From Agelaius tricolor (Eukaryota > Chordata > Aves > Passeriformes > Icteridae), in assembly GCA_023055355.1 (NCBI GenBank), contig JALJCS010000034.1, positions 2,494,001-2,558,000 of the forward strand: a stretch of 64,000 bases of DNA, given 5' to 3'. The notes beneath the pieces were generated by a model that was not told the origin of the DNA, ran no database searches, and was given only the letters and a program-made list of their open reading frames with translations. The position numbers and the translations under genes were made by a program. This document shows positions 54,236-64,000 of this stretch, piece by piece (the stretch's first letter is position 1; each line of letters starts with the position of its first letter).

Positions 54236-55814
54236 GGTAGGTACATCACTCCAGAGCATGTTAATTTGCTTGGCTCCCTGGCTACAGATAAGTGTCTTCA
54301 GAATAAATACTACTGCAGCTATTCCAGGGTAAATTGACCTATGTGACTAGCACTAGTTTTGTTGAGTCTAGTTAATAAAAGGCAATTTCCCTGGGTCAAG
54401 TATAAACCCATTACAACACAACATTTGCATTCATGAGTTTGGGGGCTTTTCTGGCATGGGGGAGGATCTCTTTTGCTAGTTAGCCAGCATTAGTTGCTAA
54501 GATCTTAACCTCAGGGTAATAAAAACATTTTAGCAAAGGTGGATGGTGCTAATAACTCTTTAACCACTTCCTCCCTTTTATTTTTAGGGACAATGTGGGC
54601 TCAAGTGGTTTACACATATATTACTTGTAAGTCAAGCAGGAAAAAAAATTAAAAGTACAGCTTCTTGCAGAAGTATTAAGTTAGCTGCATTTGATCCATT
54701 GTGTTAGTCTGTTTATTTTTCCCCCCGTGACAAACCCAGAGAATTTCTGTTGGATCCAGCTAAAGTGTTCTGAAGCTGCAGCATCTCACTAAGAAGAGGA
54801 TTTGCCCACCCTGCAAGAGATGCACCTGTAGCAGCCTTCCATCCAACCAGGATGGAACTGACCTTGCACATTTCTTTTAAAATTACCCCACAGAACCTCA
54901 GGAAACACAAACCAAAGAGCCAAAGTCTGTGGTGTGGGCTGGAAAGTGAGTGAGAGGTGAGCTGAGAAGGAAGTATGGGGGTGGACAGCAAGGTAGAGGC
55001 AAATGCTGTGGCTGTGCTCCGTCGTTCCTTGACCCTCAGGCCAGCGTGACCACATGTGCTGTGGCTACCTGTCCCCTCCCTGTGCTGTACATGGCTCCAC
55101 AAAATGCTTTGTGGAGAGACTTGAACCCTCCAAGTCAACCTCAAACCATTTGGTGGGGAAAAAAAAATGATGAGACTAAAACCATTTGTTTCCTGTCTTG
55201 AAAGTCTTCCTTTCATGACAGGAAACAAACGCTGACTTCCACAGAGTTATTGTCCAGCAGCCTTTGCCAAGGGAATCTGGGGCATAATTCAAATATTACA
55301 TTTCTACTGCAAGGTAAATTAGGGCAAATACTGATTTTCTTTAGGATTTCCCTAAAGTCTGATTCCAGGATATACATATGTTTTATTCTAACTACCTTTT
55401 GTATTCTGACAGTGATCTGCCTGAGGAGGTTTCTTGCAAAGTACGTAAAATGAAGAAAGGAAAAGAAACCTGAGAAGAAACAACAGCAAAGGAAAAACTA
55501 TGTAGGAACTACGAAATTCTGGATTTGTAAACTACATTTTTGGAGGCAAGGTCTCCTTTATGTGGAAATAACCCTCCCAGAGGGGAAGGTTTTTCTGAGC
55601 ACTTATTGGAGATTAGAAATTTTAGCTGTAGATTAAACAGAGTCCTTGAGATAGAGCTGTTTCACCTCCACCATGCTCAGTGGACATGCAGCATGAGCCC
55701 TGCAAAGGACAGGTGGAACAAACATCTCTTGTGGCTGGAAGAACAAAATGAACCTTCACATGAAACTGGCTAGAGAAGAAACATCTAAACTGGATAATAT
55801 TCATACCACAACAC

Positions 55815-56143
55815 TGTTGTTGTTCTATTATTTCTCTAGAGTCTCATATTGTTGCTATCAGATTTCTAACGTTCAAACCTCTTTGTAATGTGCATACCTC
55901 TGTGTATTCTCATGGGCAGAGATCTTCATTGACTCCTTCTGCTGCATGCTGCTCCCTGCCAGGTGAGGGCACCTCCAAGGCTCTCCCTGCCGGGCCAACC
56001 CGCCCCCTTTTATCCCAGTTATCTTCATTGGTCACAGCTGCAGCCCAATTAAGGGCATCACAGCTGCAGCCCATCAAGGACAACCGGGACCTCTGGGGCA
56101 AAGCCTGTACACAGATATTCAAATACAATTCCTCTACTATACA
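55815..56143 (-). mobile_element. Solo LTR, same family as the nested LTR at 6.7 kb
   Basis: This 329-bp element is flanked by ACAC at 55,811-55,814 and 56,144-56,147. Flanking identity extends to ACAACAC, so the exact end is uncertain by a few bases. On the minus strand it begins TGTATAGTAG and ends AACAACA, giving the TG...CA ends of a retroviral LTR, and it carries a CCAATGAAG box upstream of ATAAAAGGGGG. It has an extra internal piece of about 20 bases (AAGGGCATCACAGCTGCAGCCC region) produced by a short local duplication, not present in the other copy. No internal genes are seen. Confidence 0.8.
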
Positions 56144-56159
56144 ACACTGCTTCTATGCT

Positions 56160-59100
56160 AGCCATTAGTTTTCCTCTCCTTAAGGGCAAGAGTTAAAATA
56201 TGGGCAATGAAGAAGCATTTCAGAGTTCAAGGTGAGAGTAGGATGACAGCACACAAGGGAAAAGCCTGGGGTATTGCTACTAGTAATGAGTCTCCAAGAG
56301 CTTGAGTCTCTCAAGTGCTTTCACTGGAGCTTTACTTTCTGAGGAAACTGCTGAGTGTCATCTCTCCTGATTCTACCTGTGGAAATGGATTTCTTTTCTT
56401 GCTCATTTTCAGATTAAATCTTAGAAACTAAGGAGTGCTGAAGTACAAAACTACAGATTTCATGAAGGAAGGTAGAAGTACATCAGGGCTTTTTGCCATT
56501 CACTCTTCTTGTACAGTTCAATGTATATTTGTGTGGCTGACAATAAGATAATCATTAAAAAATTTGGCAAAGTGATATGACTGCAGGGATAATCTAGACA
56601 AAATCTGAGCAAGGACTGAGAAGCACGTGACCCAGTGATCTTCAAGGTGCTGCAGTCCTTCATTTAGCATTGACATTTATTACCTCAGCAGGTAGCAGCT
56701 TTGCTTTCTGGGCAGATGCATTGTCGTGCATGATGCTTTCCTTGTGACACAACTTGTTATAAACAAAGGACATGGAAGATTAAAGCAACAGCCATTGTCA
56801 TATCAAGGAATTGCTCCCTCAGACTCCAGGCTGATAGTTACTGTGCTGTTATGCTTTCTATAAAATGTAACAGGATGCTTTAAATCTCAGAGTACAATTT
56901 CTGTAAATATGGTTGTTGGAAAAAAAGAACACAAAAAGCTATCATAAACTGTCAAAATGGGGGAGAGTTGATTTAGATACAGAGTTTATTCATTTCAGCA
57001 CAGATGTAATCTACTCTCCTCAGCACTGAGGCCTTTATTCCCCTTACTTTAGGATTTCTACAAGACACAGTGTGGAGAAGAGTAGTAAACCAGCCTGCTG
57101 TTTGGAAATGCTGCTTGGATAAATCTGTATTGCCACTACAGTGCTTTTAAAAAAGGTGACAGTGCCATAATAAAAAGGTTAAAATGTCAGGGAATATGTC
57201 AAAATGCTTCTTTAAAATTCAGCATGTAGTTGCTCATTGGCTACACAGAAGTGAGCATATTTCTCAGCTGACATTTTGTTTAAGCCCTTTTCCTGTCTGT
57301 GAGATCAGGCAGTATGCATAGGAAAAATATTTCTTGCATTCTGTGGTGCACTTTATACAGATAATGCAATCTCTAGGTGTCCATTTCAATAAAACAAGAA
57401 CATTCATGAAGTTCCTTTATTTACTGATCGTGCAAAACTGCTAAGGACAAAAGAAAAACAAACCATTCCCAGACAAACAGTGGCTTGAAATCTCTGACGT
57501 GCAGTGTTAAAGCAAGATGAGCTTGTAAGGAAAGACAATTTTAATTTTATTTTTTAAAATTAAGATGGTGTACAGAAGGGAAAAAAAACCCCACCCAATT
57601 TTCTTCTGCACCTAGTGACTGGGCTGAAATGCATATTTTAATTCTATTCTTAGATGTTCAGAAGTATTGCCAGGGATTCAAAATACCCACAGCTGAGCAG
57701 AAACGCTACCACTGATAAGGACCCAATTTTGGCCCATACAAAATGATGGCAAAACAGATATAGGAAATATCTATAATTCCTTTCAAAAACTTGAAATAGC
57801 AAGAAATCTGCCTCGGTTTCCCTGCATCACTGTGCAATAAAATTTATCATAATGTTCAGCCTGAGTGTATTTATTGTTTCACATTCAAGCAGACAGCATT
57901 TCTCATTTCAAAATGAAATGAAATAATTACATATGCCACTTCAACAATCCTTGTTTTCTCCTCCTTGGACTTTCAAACAAAATCCAAGCTCAGAGAGGTG
58001 CAAGCTGAGAGAGAAAGCAACTGATTTGGTTCCCCATGAAGGAGGAACAGAGCAACTTGTTGAGCTTCAGTGTGAGCTGTAATGCAGTGCAGGGTGTCCC
58101 TCCCTTGCATTCACTTTCTCAGCCAGTGGCTGCCATGAGCAGCTCTGCAATATTGTGGTGTTGCAAGCACACAAATCATGGCTCACATTTAGGGGACAGC
58201 ATAAACAGCATAAATGTCTGCTACAGTCACAATAACAGTTTCATCACAGGAGCCAAGACAAGGAAGAAGGGGAACTGAAGAAAATCAGGCTGTTCCACAG
58301 AGATCATTCTACTTAATAGATGAAGCTCCAGCTCCAAGAAGCTGCTCTCCCCTTTGCAACAACCTAATCAGACCTTCACTGCCTCTCCTTGAGGTGTGTT
58401 GCTACAGCACCATCATTTTTTCTTCTCTAAATCAATGATTTAATTGGTTTATCTGGCTTTTTGATATGACTATCATTTATTAGAATAGTAAAGAGATATG
58501 GAAGCAGGCAGAACACCCAAAAACAGGCGAGGTGAGAGGAAGTTTGTAAAAAATAAATCATTTTATGGAGAATGGCCATGAAATAATAAACTATTTTTAA
58601 AATGGATGTTATTTTTGTACATACTATATAGTTTCATAGAGAATTGTAATGCACAATACACATAAAAAATCACATAGAAATAAGGTGGGAATAAATTTTT
58701 TGTTACAGCAAATTCTAGGAAGTTTTATTTTATTTCTTTAGAAATAGAGAGCTGGAAAAACCCCACAGCCAACCATCTTGAAGAACACACCCGTTGAAGG
58801 TGCTAAGCTGATTACTTTCAGTTTAACAGTGTAAAGTTTAGTGCTTTTTTAAAATCTGAGATGCCAGTGATGTCATCTATGAATATAAACCTCACTCATA
58901 ACTGGGAGAGGTAGCCAAATGTGCATACATTTTTGCCTCTTTAGCATAAAAAAACTAGGGAAACAATTTTTCTCCATAATTTCTGTACTTTTCCACCTAA
59001 AGCCAGACCCCTCATTTACCTAATCCTAGCAAGACTTCCCATACCAAAGGTCTGTATTTTGGTCCCTGTTGGATGGCTCTGCAACCCAGCGCTGGATGGG

Positions 59101-59270
59101 GAGGTGCAAATGGATACGGAGTTTTAGTAATGTGTTAAGAAAAAAACCCAATTAAGATCAAAACACCTTCCACAAAGTTAACATGAAAAGTGTTGAGGCA
59201 TTTTGAGTTAAATTGCACTAAGGAATAAGTGGCAAATGCCTGCTTATCTCTCTAAGTGGGACTTTCATGA
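56160..59270. other. Non-coding stretch
   Basis: No gene was recognised. The AT-rich piece at about 58,540-58,740 resembles conserved non-coding DNA in look only. Confidence 0.45.
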
Positions 59271-59273
59271 ATA

Positions 59274-59335
59274 ATCTAGCATGCTTGATAATGGTAATGA
59301 AAGCATCTAGCATGCTTGATAATGGTAATGAAAGC
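59274..59335. repeat. 31-bp perfect tandem duplication
   Basis: The unit starting ATCTAGCATGCTTGATAATG is repeated exactly once, with no base difference, which suggests a recent event. Confidence 0.95.
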
Positions 59336-59339
59336 ATCT

Positions 59340-60600
59340 GTGCCTTATATATATTAGAATTACTTCTCCCTTAGCCCTTGCAGGACAAAAGCTTTGCAGG
59401 TTGTTGTACACCAAGCCACAATGAAAGGCAGCTAAGCAAGGCTTGATTTTTATGTTGACAGTCTACTGTAATGAGAGGTGAGTTCTGGTTATTTGCTTTC
59501 CCACAAGCCCACAAAAAATGGTACTGCACACCTATATCATGGTAAAAAAATATATTTTATATTTCTCAGCTAATGGTTATCTTTTAACAAAACATATCTA
59601 AAAGTTAAAACCAGCCACAAATCTGTAAAAAGCAACTCTACCAGTTACATCTATGACACTGGCCTGGTGGAGTCATTAAAAAGAGGCTTGGCTTTAAATT
59701 TAAAATTCAGCTGATACATGTAATATCCCATTAATTTTAAGGTTTGCATCAGGAAGGGTGAGGTAAAGTACAGAGCTAGTGGAAAATAATCAACGCTTTT
59801 TATAGGAAAAAATATATTGACAGAAATAACCCTGCTGAATTACAAAAGGCAAAGCAGTGTGGAGATGGGAACAGGCTATAGGTTAGTCAGTTTATTAGGG
59901 TTTCTAGAATTTGTGGCTTACCCAAGAGACATTTTAGTTACAGGCTAATGAGCTGGAAAAGATATTTGAAGAAAAAGGATATCATAGTTGATATAGTTCA
60001 CAAAGCATTAGTTAAGCCTCGTGAGTCTGATGGACAACAAATTATTGTTGAAACAGCTCAAATCTAAAGAACATTTTCATTTGTTTCAACTTGTTCTTCT
60101 TTGTCACCTGAACTCAAAAAAGCAGCTCTGCAGCACACATTTATGGACCACATCAGTGACTGGTTTACTTTCCTACCATCTCCCTCATACTTCTTTCCTG
60201 TCAGAAATTGAATAGGCAGGGACTGCCTCTCTCAAACAAGGGCAGATTTAAGCTGGAACAGCTCTTGCTGTTGACCAATTTAAGACCATTTCACATTGCT
60301 CTGGCAGCGTAGAAGCACCTGAAAAGAATGTAAAAGGGGAACTTTTGTTCCCTGTTTTACTGCCAGTGGTGTATGTTCAGAGTAACCAACAATCCAGACT
60401 GAAATGTTCACAGTTAAAATTTTGTTGCATGCACAGTATTGCTACAAATATATAACTTGGTATATTTGGTCCTGTTGCCAAGAACATAGGAAAATTTAAT
60501 AATTACAGCCTAGTCTCTATAGCATTCCTTGAACTATAAGCCAGAGAACCTGCAAACATAGCATGGCCTGCAGCTAGAAATTGCTTTGCCCTGTTATGGA
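59340..60600. other. Non-coding stretch
   Basis: No gene, repeat family or regulatory site was recognised here. Confidence 0.45.
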
Positions 60601-60603
60601 CCC

Positions 60604-60760
60604 TCATAGAATCTTAGAATGGTTTGGGTTGGAAGGGACCTTAATGATCATTTAGTTCCTGCTGTGTCCTCTCACTATCTGCCTGTGTAAAAGTCATCCT
60701 CCCACTCTTTTATAAGCCCCTTTAAGTACTGAAAGAATGTTACAAAAGAACATAAGCAAA
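60604..60760 (-). mobile_element. CR1 LINE 3' fragment with internal deletion
   Basis: The piece opens with ATAGAATCTTAGAATGG, the avian CR1 3' terminal repeat in reverse, then GTTTGGGTTGGAAGGGACC and GATCATTTAGTTCC. It then jumps, after a deletion, to CTCACTATCTGCCTGTGTAA and TTTATAAGCCCC. The minus-strand translation near 60,675-60,750 resembles the end of the CR1 second reading frame. The copy is short and dead. Confidence 0.85.
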
Positions 60761-61140
60761 CCACACTGGAGTATAAAAAAGATAACCTAGAATTCTGTTT
60801 CCACCAATGGTGAAATGCAGATGCCTGAAAAACATGGTTCTCCTCTGAGACTCTCCTGCCATTCAACCTTTGCCAGCTCAGGGAATTCCTGAAACAGAGT
60901 TGGTTTCTGGGCACTGAGTATTCCTTCACATATTTTCCTTATATAAATTCATGCAATCTTCATGCAAAGGCCTGTAAACAGTCAGCATGTACAAGGGAGC
61001 TCCTCAGGTCTGTTACCATACCCTTAATTTTGAATTTAGATTCTGTTATCTCTGTTTCATGTATATTTGTTCTTGTAGTGGATGAAGCTGTGAACAATCT
61101 ATCATTATGCATTCTGTCATGTCACTTGCTGGTCTACATC

Positions 61141-61790
61141 CCTCAGGCTTTTCTTTTGTCAGTCTGAAGGATTCCTGTCTGTTTAATCCTGCCTTCAAGT
61201 GAAGTTGTCCAATAATTTTGACAAGCCTGTTGCCATTTTCTGAACCCTTCTAGTTCTTCTAGATCCTTTAAAATGGAAAGACCAGAATAGCATGCAGTAT
61301 TCAGAGGTGGGAAGTTGTTCTCTCTTGTGTTCTCTGTTCTTTTCCTCACCATTTCTAATGTTTTGCACAGCTACTAGTGTCTGAATGGGAAAGAGCCTCG
61401 GTTTAAGATTCAATTTCTAAATTTACTTTTTTTGACTGCATTTGGGCACTGACAAGAAACTTTCAGAAAACTGTCTATATTACAAAATTGGAATCTTATT
61501 CTGTAATACCACTAGTAAACAAAGAGTTTGTGTACACTTAGGCAACAATTTTTTCCTTTTGCATTTGAGTTACATTGAATTTCAGTTGCTGTTGAGTTAT
61601 TATCAAGCTTATGGGATCTTAGATCAATATTTCTTTCTTACTGTCTCACATCAGTTAGTGTTATTTGCAAAGTTTTTCATGTCACTGCTCATCAGCTTTC
61701 CTAGATTTTTTATGGATAGAGTGCACAGCATAGATCCTAGCACTGATCCTGCAGAACTCTTCACTATCTCTTTTTCATATTATTCATTCA
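61141..61790 (-). mobile_element. Probable ancient CR1/L3-type LINE fragment
   Basis: Scattered phrases resemble CR1/L3 tails: CCAGAATAGCATGCAGTATTC followed by GAGGTGGG, TTTGCAAAGTTTTTCATG, and CATAGATCCTAGCACTGATCC followed by TGCAGAACTC. In such elements these describe the region before the 3' end, read in reverse. The match is weak and interrupted, as expected of an old copy. It abuts the younger CR1 piece at 61,797. Confidence 0.4.
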
Positions 61791-61796
61791 GTCCCA

Positions 61797-62130
61797 TCAC
61801 AGAGTCACAGAATGGGTCAGGAAGGGACCACAGTGGGTCATCTGATCCAAACTTCTTGCTCAGGCAGCATCATCCCAGAGCACATGGCAAGGGATTGCAT
61901 CCAGACAGTTCTGGAATATCTCCAGTGAGGGAGACTCCACACCTTCTTTGGGCAGCCTGTTCCAGTGCTCGGTCACTGCACAGTAAAGTTCTTCCTCTTG
62001 TTCAGGTGGAACTTCCTGTTCATCATTTTCTGCCCATTGCCTCTTGTGCTATTGCTGGGCACCACTGAGAAGAGCCTGGTCCATCCCCTCAACAGCCTCC
62101 CTGCAGATTCTTGTATCTTCTGATAACAAT
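61797..62130 (-). mobile_element. CR1 LINE 3' fragment, minus strand
   Basis: The start, TCACAGAGTCACAGAATGG, is the CR1 terminal repeat in reverse. It continues with AGGAAGGGACC, TTGCATCCAGACAG, GGGCAGCCTGTTCCAGTGC, AAGTTCTTCCTC, GGTGGAACTTCC and TGCCTCTTG, all in CR1 order. The minus-strand frame at about 61,980-62,090 still shows the CR1 reverse-transcriptase protein tail (for example NGQKMMNRKFHLN). The copy is 5'-truncated. Confidence 0.88.
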
Positions 62131-62134
62131 CATT

Positions 62135-62920
62135 TAACATTTTTTCATCCATGCAAAGATCTTTCTCCTCATGCCGTTGTTGCAAGGTTTCATTAAGAAA
62201 CTTTATACATAACACAAAATCCTCTGGAAATCCAGGAGGACTACATTGACTCAATCACTTTAAACAATATTTAGACAACTCTTGTGAGACGTGGTTTCTC
62301 CTTACAAGAGGGATTTCTCTCCTCAACAGGGTACTATATTTCTCCAACCTTTCTCTTATACCTTCTTACTGGTCACTAATTCCTCAAATCTAATCTGGAG
62401 GTTTTAACTTTTTCCATTACAAATACAATGGAATGGCTGTGATTGAATTATTACTCTTTTATTACCTATTTGTTTTGTAAGTCTCCTCTACTGTGATGGT
62501 AGGTTATTCAGATGTGCCTACAGGATTAGGACCCTTTGAATATCCTGTTGTAACAGCTATCTATTGATGACATTGAACTGAGTTCAGCACCATTGAAGGA
62601 AAGGTAGTCTCAGCCACTTGAGCTGGCATAAGAAGGAGTAAATGAAGTCTTGCCTCATTATCACAGAAGCTGAGTGCTCTTTATATGTTTTTCCCCAGAT
62701 TATAATTTGTATTGGTTTGTACAGCCACTAGTGGATTCATTCAATCTGAATGGAAAACAGCATCAGTTTAAGATGTGCTGAATTTACCGACTCCTGATGT
62801 TTTATCTCCTCTAGTCCTGATACATGGCCTCGTTCATCTGAATCCAATCCCACCACTTCTATGCTTGCTCCATTCCCCTCTGCTCCACCACTTAAACCAG
62901 CGTGTGCTACAAGCCTGATG
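62135..62920. other. Stretch of uncertain origin next to the retroviral remnant
   Basis: Most shows nothing recognisable. From about 62,798 to 62,962 a plus-strand frame stays open for 54 codons and includes a P-S-A-P motif. It may be retroviral gag-like debris belonging to the element that follows, or chance. Confidence 0.3.
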
Positions 62921-62922
62921 TG

Positions 62923-62965
62923 GGAAATAGTAAAAGGTAAGATGATTTCTAGAAAGCTGTAAAAG
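62923..62965 (+). repeat. First copy of a 43-bp direct repeat
   Basis: The segment from GGAAATAGTAAAAGG to GAAAGCTGTAAAAGC recurs at 63,653-63,696 with few differences. The second copy sits at the purine tract and proposed LTR start of the retroviral element, so the first copy may be the truncated start of the 5' LTR. Confidence 0.75.
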
Positions 62966-63038
62966 CTTTCTGGAATTGATTTTCTTTTATTTGATTTTCT
63001 TTCACTGAATTGATTTTCTTTTACTGGCACATAGACAC

Positions 63039-63410
63039 AGTTATGAAGAATTTGAAAGATTGTGTTATATGAATCTCTCTAACCATTCTAAATCCATCCA
63101 CAAAAGCATGCAAAAACTAAAAGATCTAACAGCTCAAATCAAAAAAGATGGTAGATCATAGTTAGGTGATTTTTTCAAAAGATAGAACTTTACACCTTAG
63201 TTGAAGGTGTTAGTAGTTTTAGTAGTAGTACTAGTAATAGTGCATTATATACTTCAGTACATGCGACACACGATATACAAAACTGTCAAAGAAGTTTTTA
63301 TCATACAAGAGAAAGATGTAGAAAATAGAATCACAGAAAGTTCTCAAGATTTTACAGAGATAGTAGATGCAAGTAGAGATATAGATAAAAGCTTTAAATT
63401 AAGACCTTAG
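63039..63410 (+). pseudogene. Broken retroviral envelope, transmembrane-subunit C-terminal part
   Basis: In one plus-strand frame the codons give a Cys-Tyr-Met-Asn-Leu stretch at 63,063, then a heptad-like helix rich in Lys, Leu and Gln. A membrane-near segment follows, then a run of about 17 hydrophobic residues rich in Val and Leu (about 63,207-63,251), and a polar tail of about 50 residues ending in TAG at 63,408. This is the order expected of an avian alpha- or beta-retrovirus-like transmembrane protein. Three in-frame TAG stops (63,159, 63,183, 63,198) disable it, and the upstream surface subunit is missing. It encodes no working fusion protein. Confidence 0.6.
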
Positions 63411-63646
63411 AACAGATGAGACTTCTTAGAATAGTAAACAGTAACTACTATCACATTTAACTTATATCCTTTGAACAGACTAAATATTTTACAACATTAA
63501 AAATTGCTGTAGTGTAAAATGACAACATTTAAAATAAACAAGATAGTTCCTCAAACAAGCAAAAACCACCCCATAATATAGTACAGCTATGTAACACAAA
63601 GTAGTTAATAAATGAAAAAGTTAAGAAAGTTCCTTTCAGTTGTACT

Positions 63647-63658
63647 GAGAGGGGGAAA
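63647..63658 (+). other. Polypurine tract before the 3' LTR
   Basis: GAGAGGGGGAAA lies downstream of the envelope remnant, where a retrovirus primes plus-strand DNA synthesis, and is followed at once by TG. Confidence 0.5.
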
Positions 63659-64000
63659 TGGTAAAGGTAAGATGATTTCCAGAAAGCTGTAAAAGCAGGC
63701 CTTAGAAACAGAAAGAACCCGAAACTCAGAACTAGCTGCAAGTGCAAAGTCTGAAAGTAGAAAAAGTTACAATAGTACAGCAAGCAAGGACAGGAAACAA
63801 TAGCTTGAGTTTTAGGCTTGGCTAAGATAGACCTTAAGACTACAGAAAAATATGCTTAGCAAGAGAGTAGAAGGTCTTAAGCTTAATAATGAAGTACTGT
63901 GTGTTGTTAATAATAGTATTGTGTGTTGTTAATGCAAGCAAGCCTTGTGTGAAGCAGGTGTACGTGTAGTTTTAGTGATTGCTTAGAACAATTCTCTGTA
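63659..64000 (+). mobile_element. 3' LTR of the retroviral remnant, running off the window
   Basis: The start is placed at the TG after the purine tract. The rest has the style of songbird ERVK-type U3 regions: GCTTAATAATGAAGTA, two TGTGTGTTGTTAAT units near 63,898 and 63,918, and TTGCTTAGAACAATTC at the window end. No TATA box or poly(A) signal is reached, so the LTR is incomplete here and its right boundary is unknown. Confidence 0.5.

Larger units (their letters stand above)
50840..55805. other. Non-coding stretch, strand composition changes near 53 kb
   Basis: No gene was accepted. A 171-codon minus-strand frame at 54,713-55,228 has no recognisable domain. The sequence at 53,500-53,900 and 54,340-54,640 has the mixed, repeat-poor look of conserved non-coding DNA, which only alignment could confirm. 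Confidence 0.45.

Noticed and set aside
54713..55228. 171-codon minus-strand open frame
   Set aside because: No domain recognised, and the local composition lowers stop frequency. It remains a possible old repeat, but nothing supports a gene.
61442..62068. 208-codon plus-strand open frame
   Set aside because: It runs antisense through old LINE and CR1 sequence, so it is a chance frame in repeat DNA.
1..64000. CRISPR arrays, operons, tRNA or rRNA genes, bacterial mobile elements
   Set aside because: No regularly spaced repeats, clustered same-strand genes or conserved RNA gene motifs were seen; composition and repeats are those of a vertebrate.

Overview
The window reads as bird genomic DNA, most likely from a songbird. 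It holds several CR1 retrotransposon tails of avian type and at least five retroviral LTRs of kinds I associate with passerine genomes. Apart from one CpG island it is AT-rich, and no long conserved open reading frame was found. No bacterial-type gene, operon, CRISPR array, rRNA or tRNA was seen. I could not name any protein-coding gene.

Layout. Positions 1-44,100 are AT-rich and look intronic or intergenic. They carry solo LTRs at 6,573-7,400 (one LTR inserted inside another), 9,847-10,236, 16,940-17,465 and 27,347-27,960, and a CR1 tail at 33,468-34,085. A CpG island at about 44,130-45,715 is the only clear promoter. On the minus strand it has a TATA box that also matches the MEF2 consensus, followed by a short untranslated first exon ending in a clean splice donor at 44,791. 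A gene should therefore run leftward through much of the window, but its name and coding exons could not be fixed. A candidate minus-strand poly(A) site lies near 855-881, and one candidate in-frame exon lies at 14,443-14,532.

To the right, 45,720-62,900 has no convincing exon. It contains an A/C-only tract (50.6 kb), a second copy of the LTR family at 6.7 kb (55,815-56,143), tandem duplications and three CR1-type fragments (60.6-62.1 kb). The last kilobase is the 3' end of a broken endogenous retrovirus: an envelope transmembrane remnant with stop codons, a purine tract, and a 3' LTR running off the window.

Sampled lines show a change in strand composition. The plus strand is poor in G+T left of about 50 kb and rich in G+T right of about 53 kb. 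This fits leftward transcription on the left and a different regime on the right. I found no evidence of a new multi-gene system; the most useful leads are the TATA/MEF2 promoter, the nested LTRs and the retroviral remnant at the right edge.
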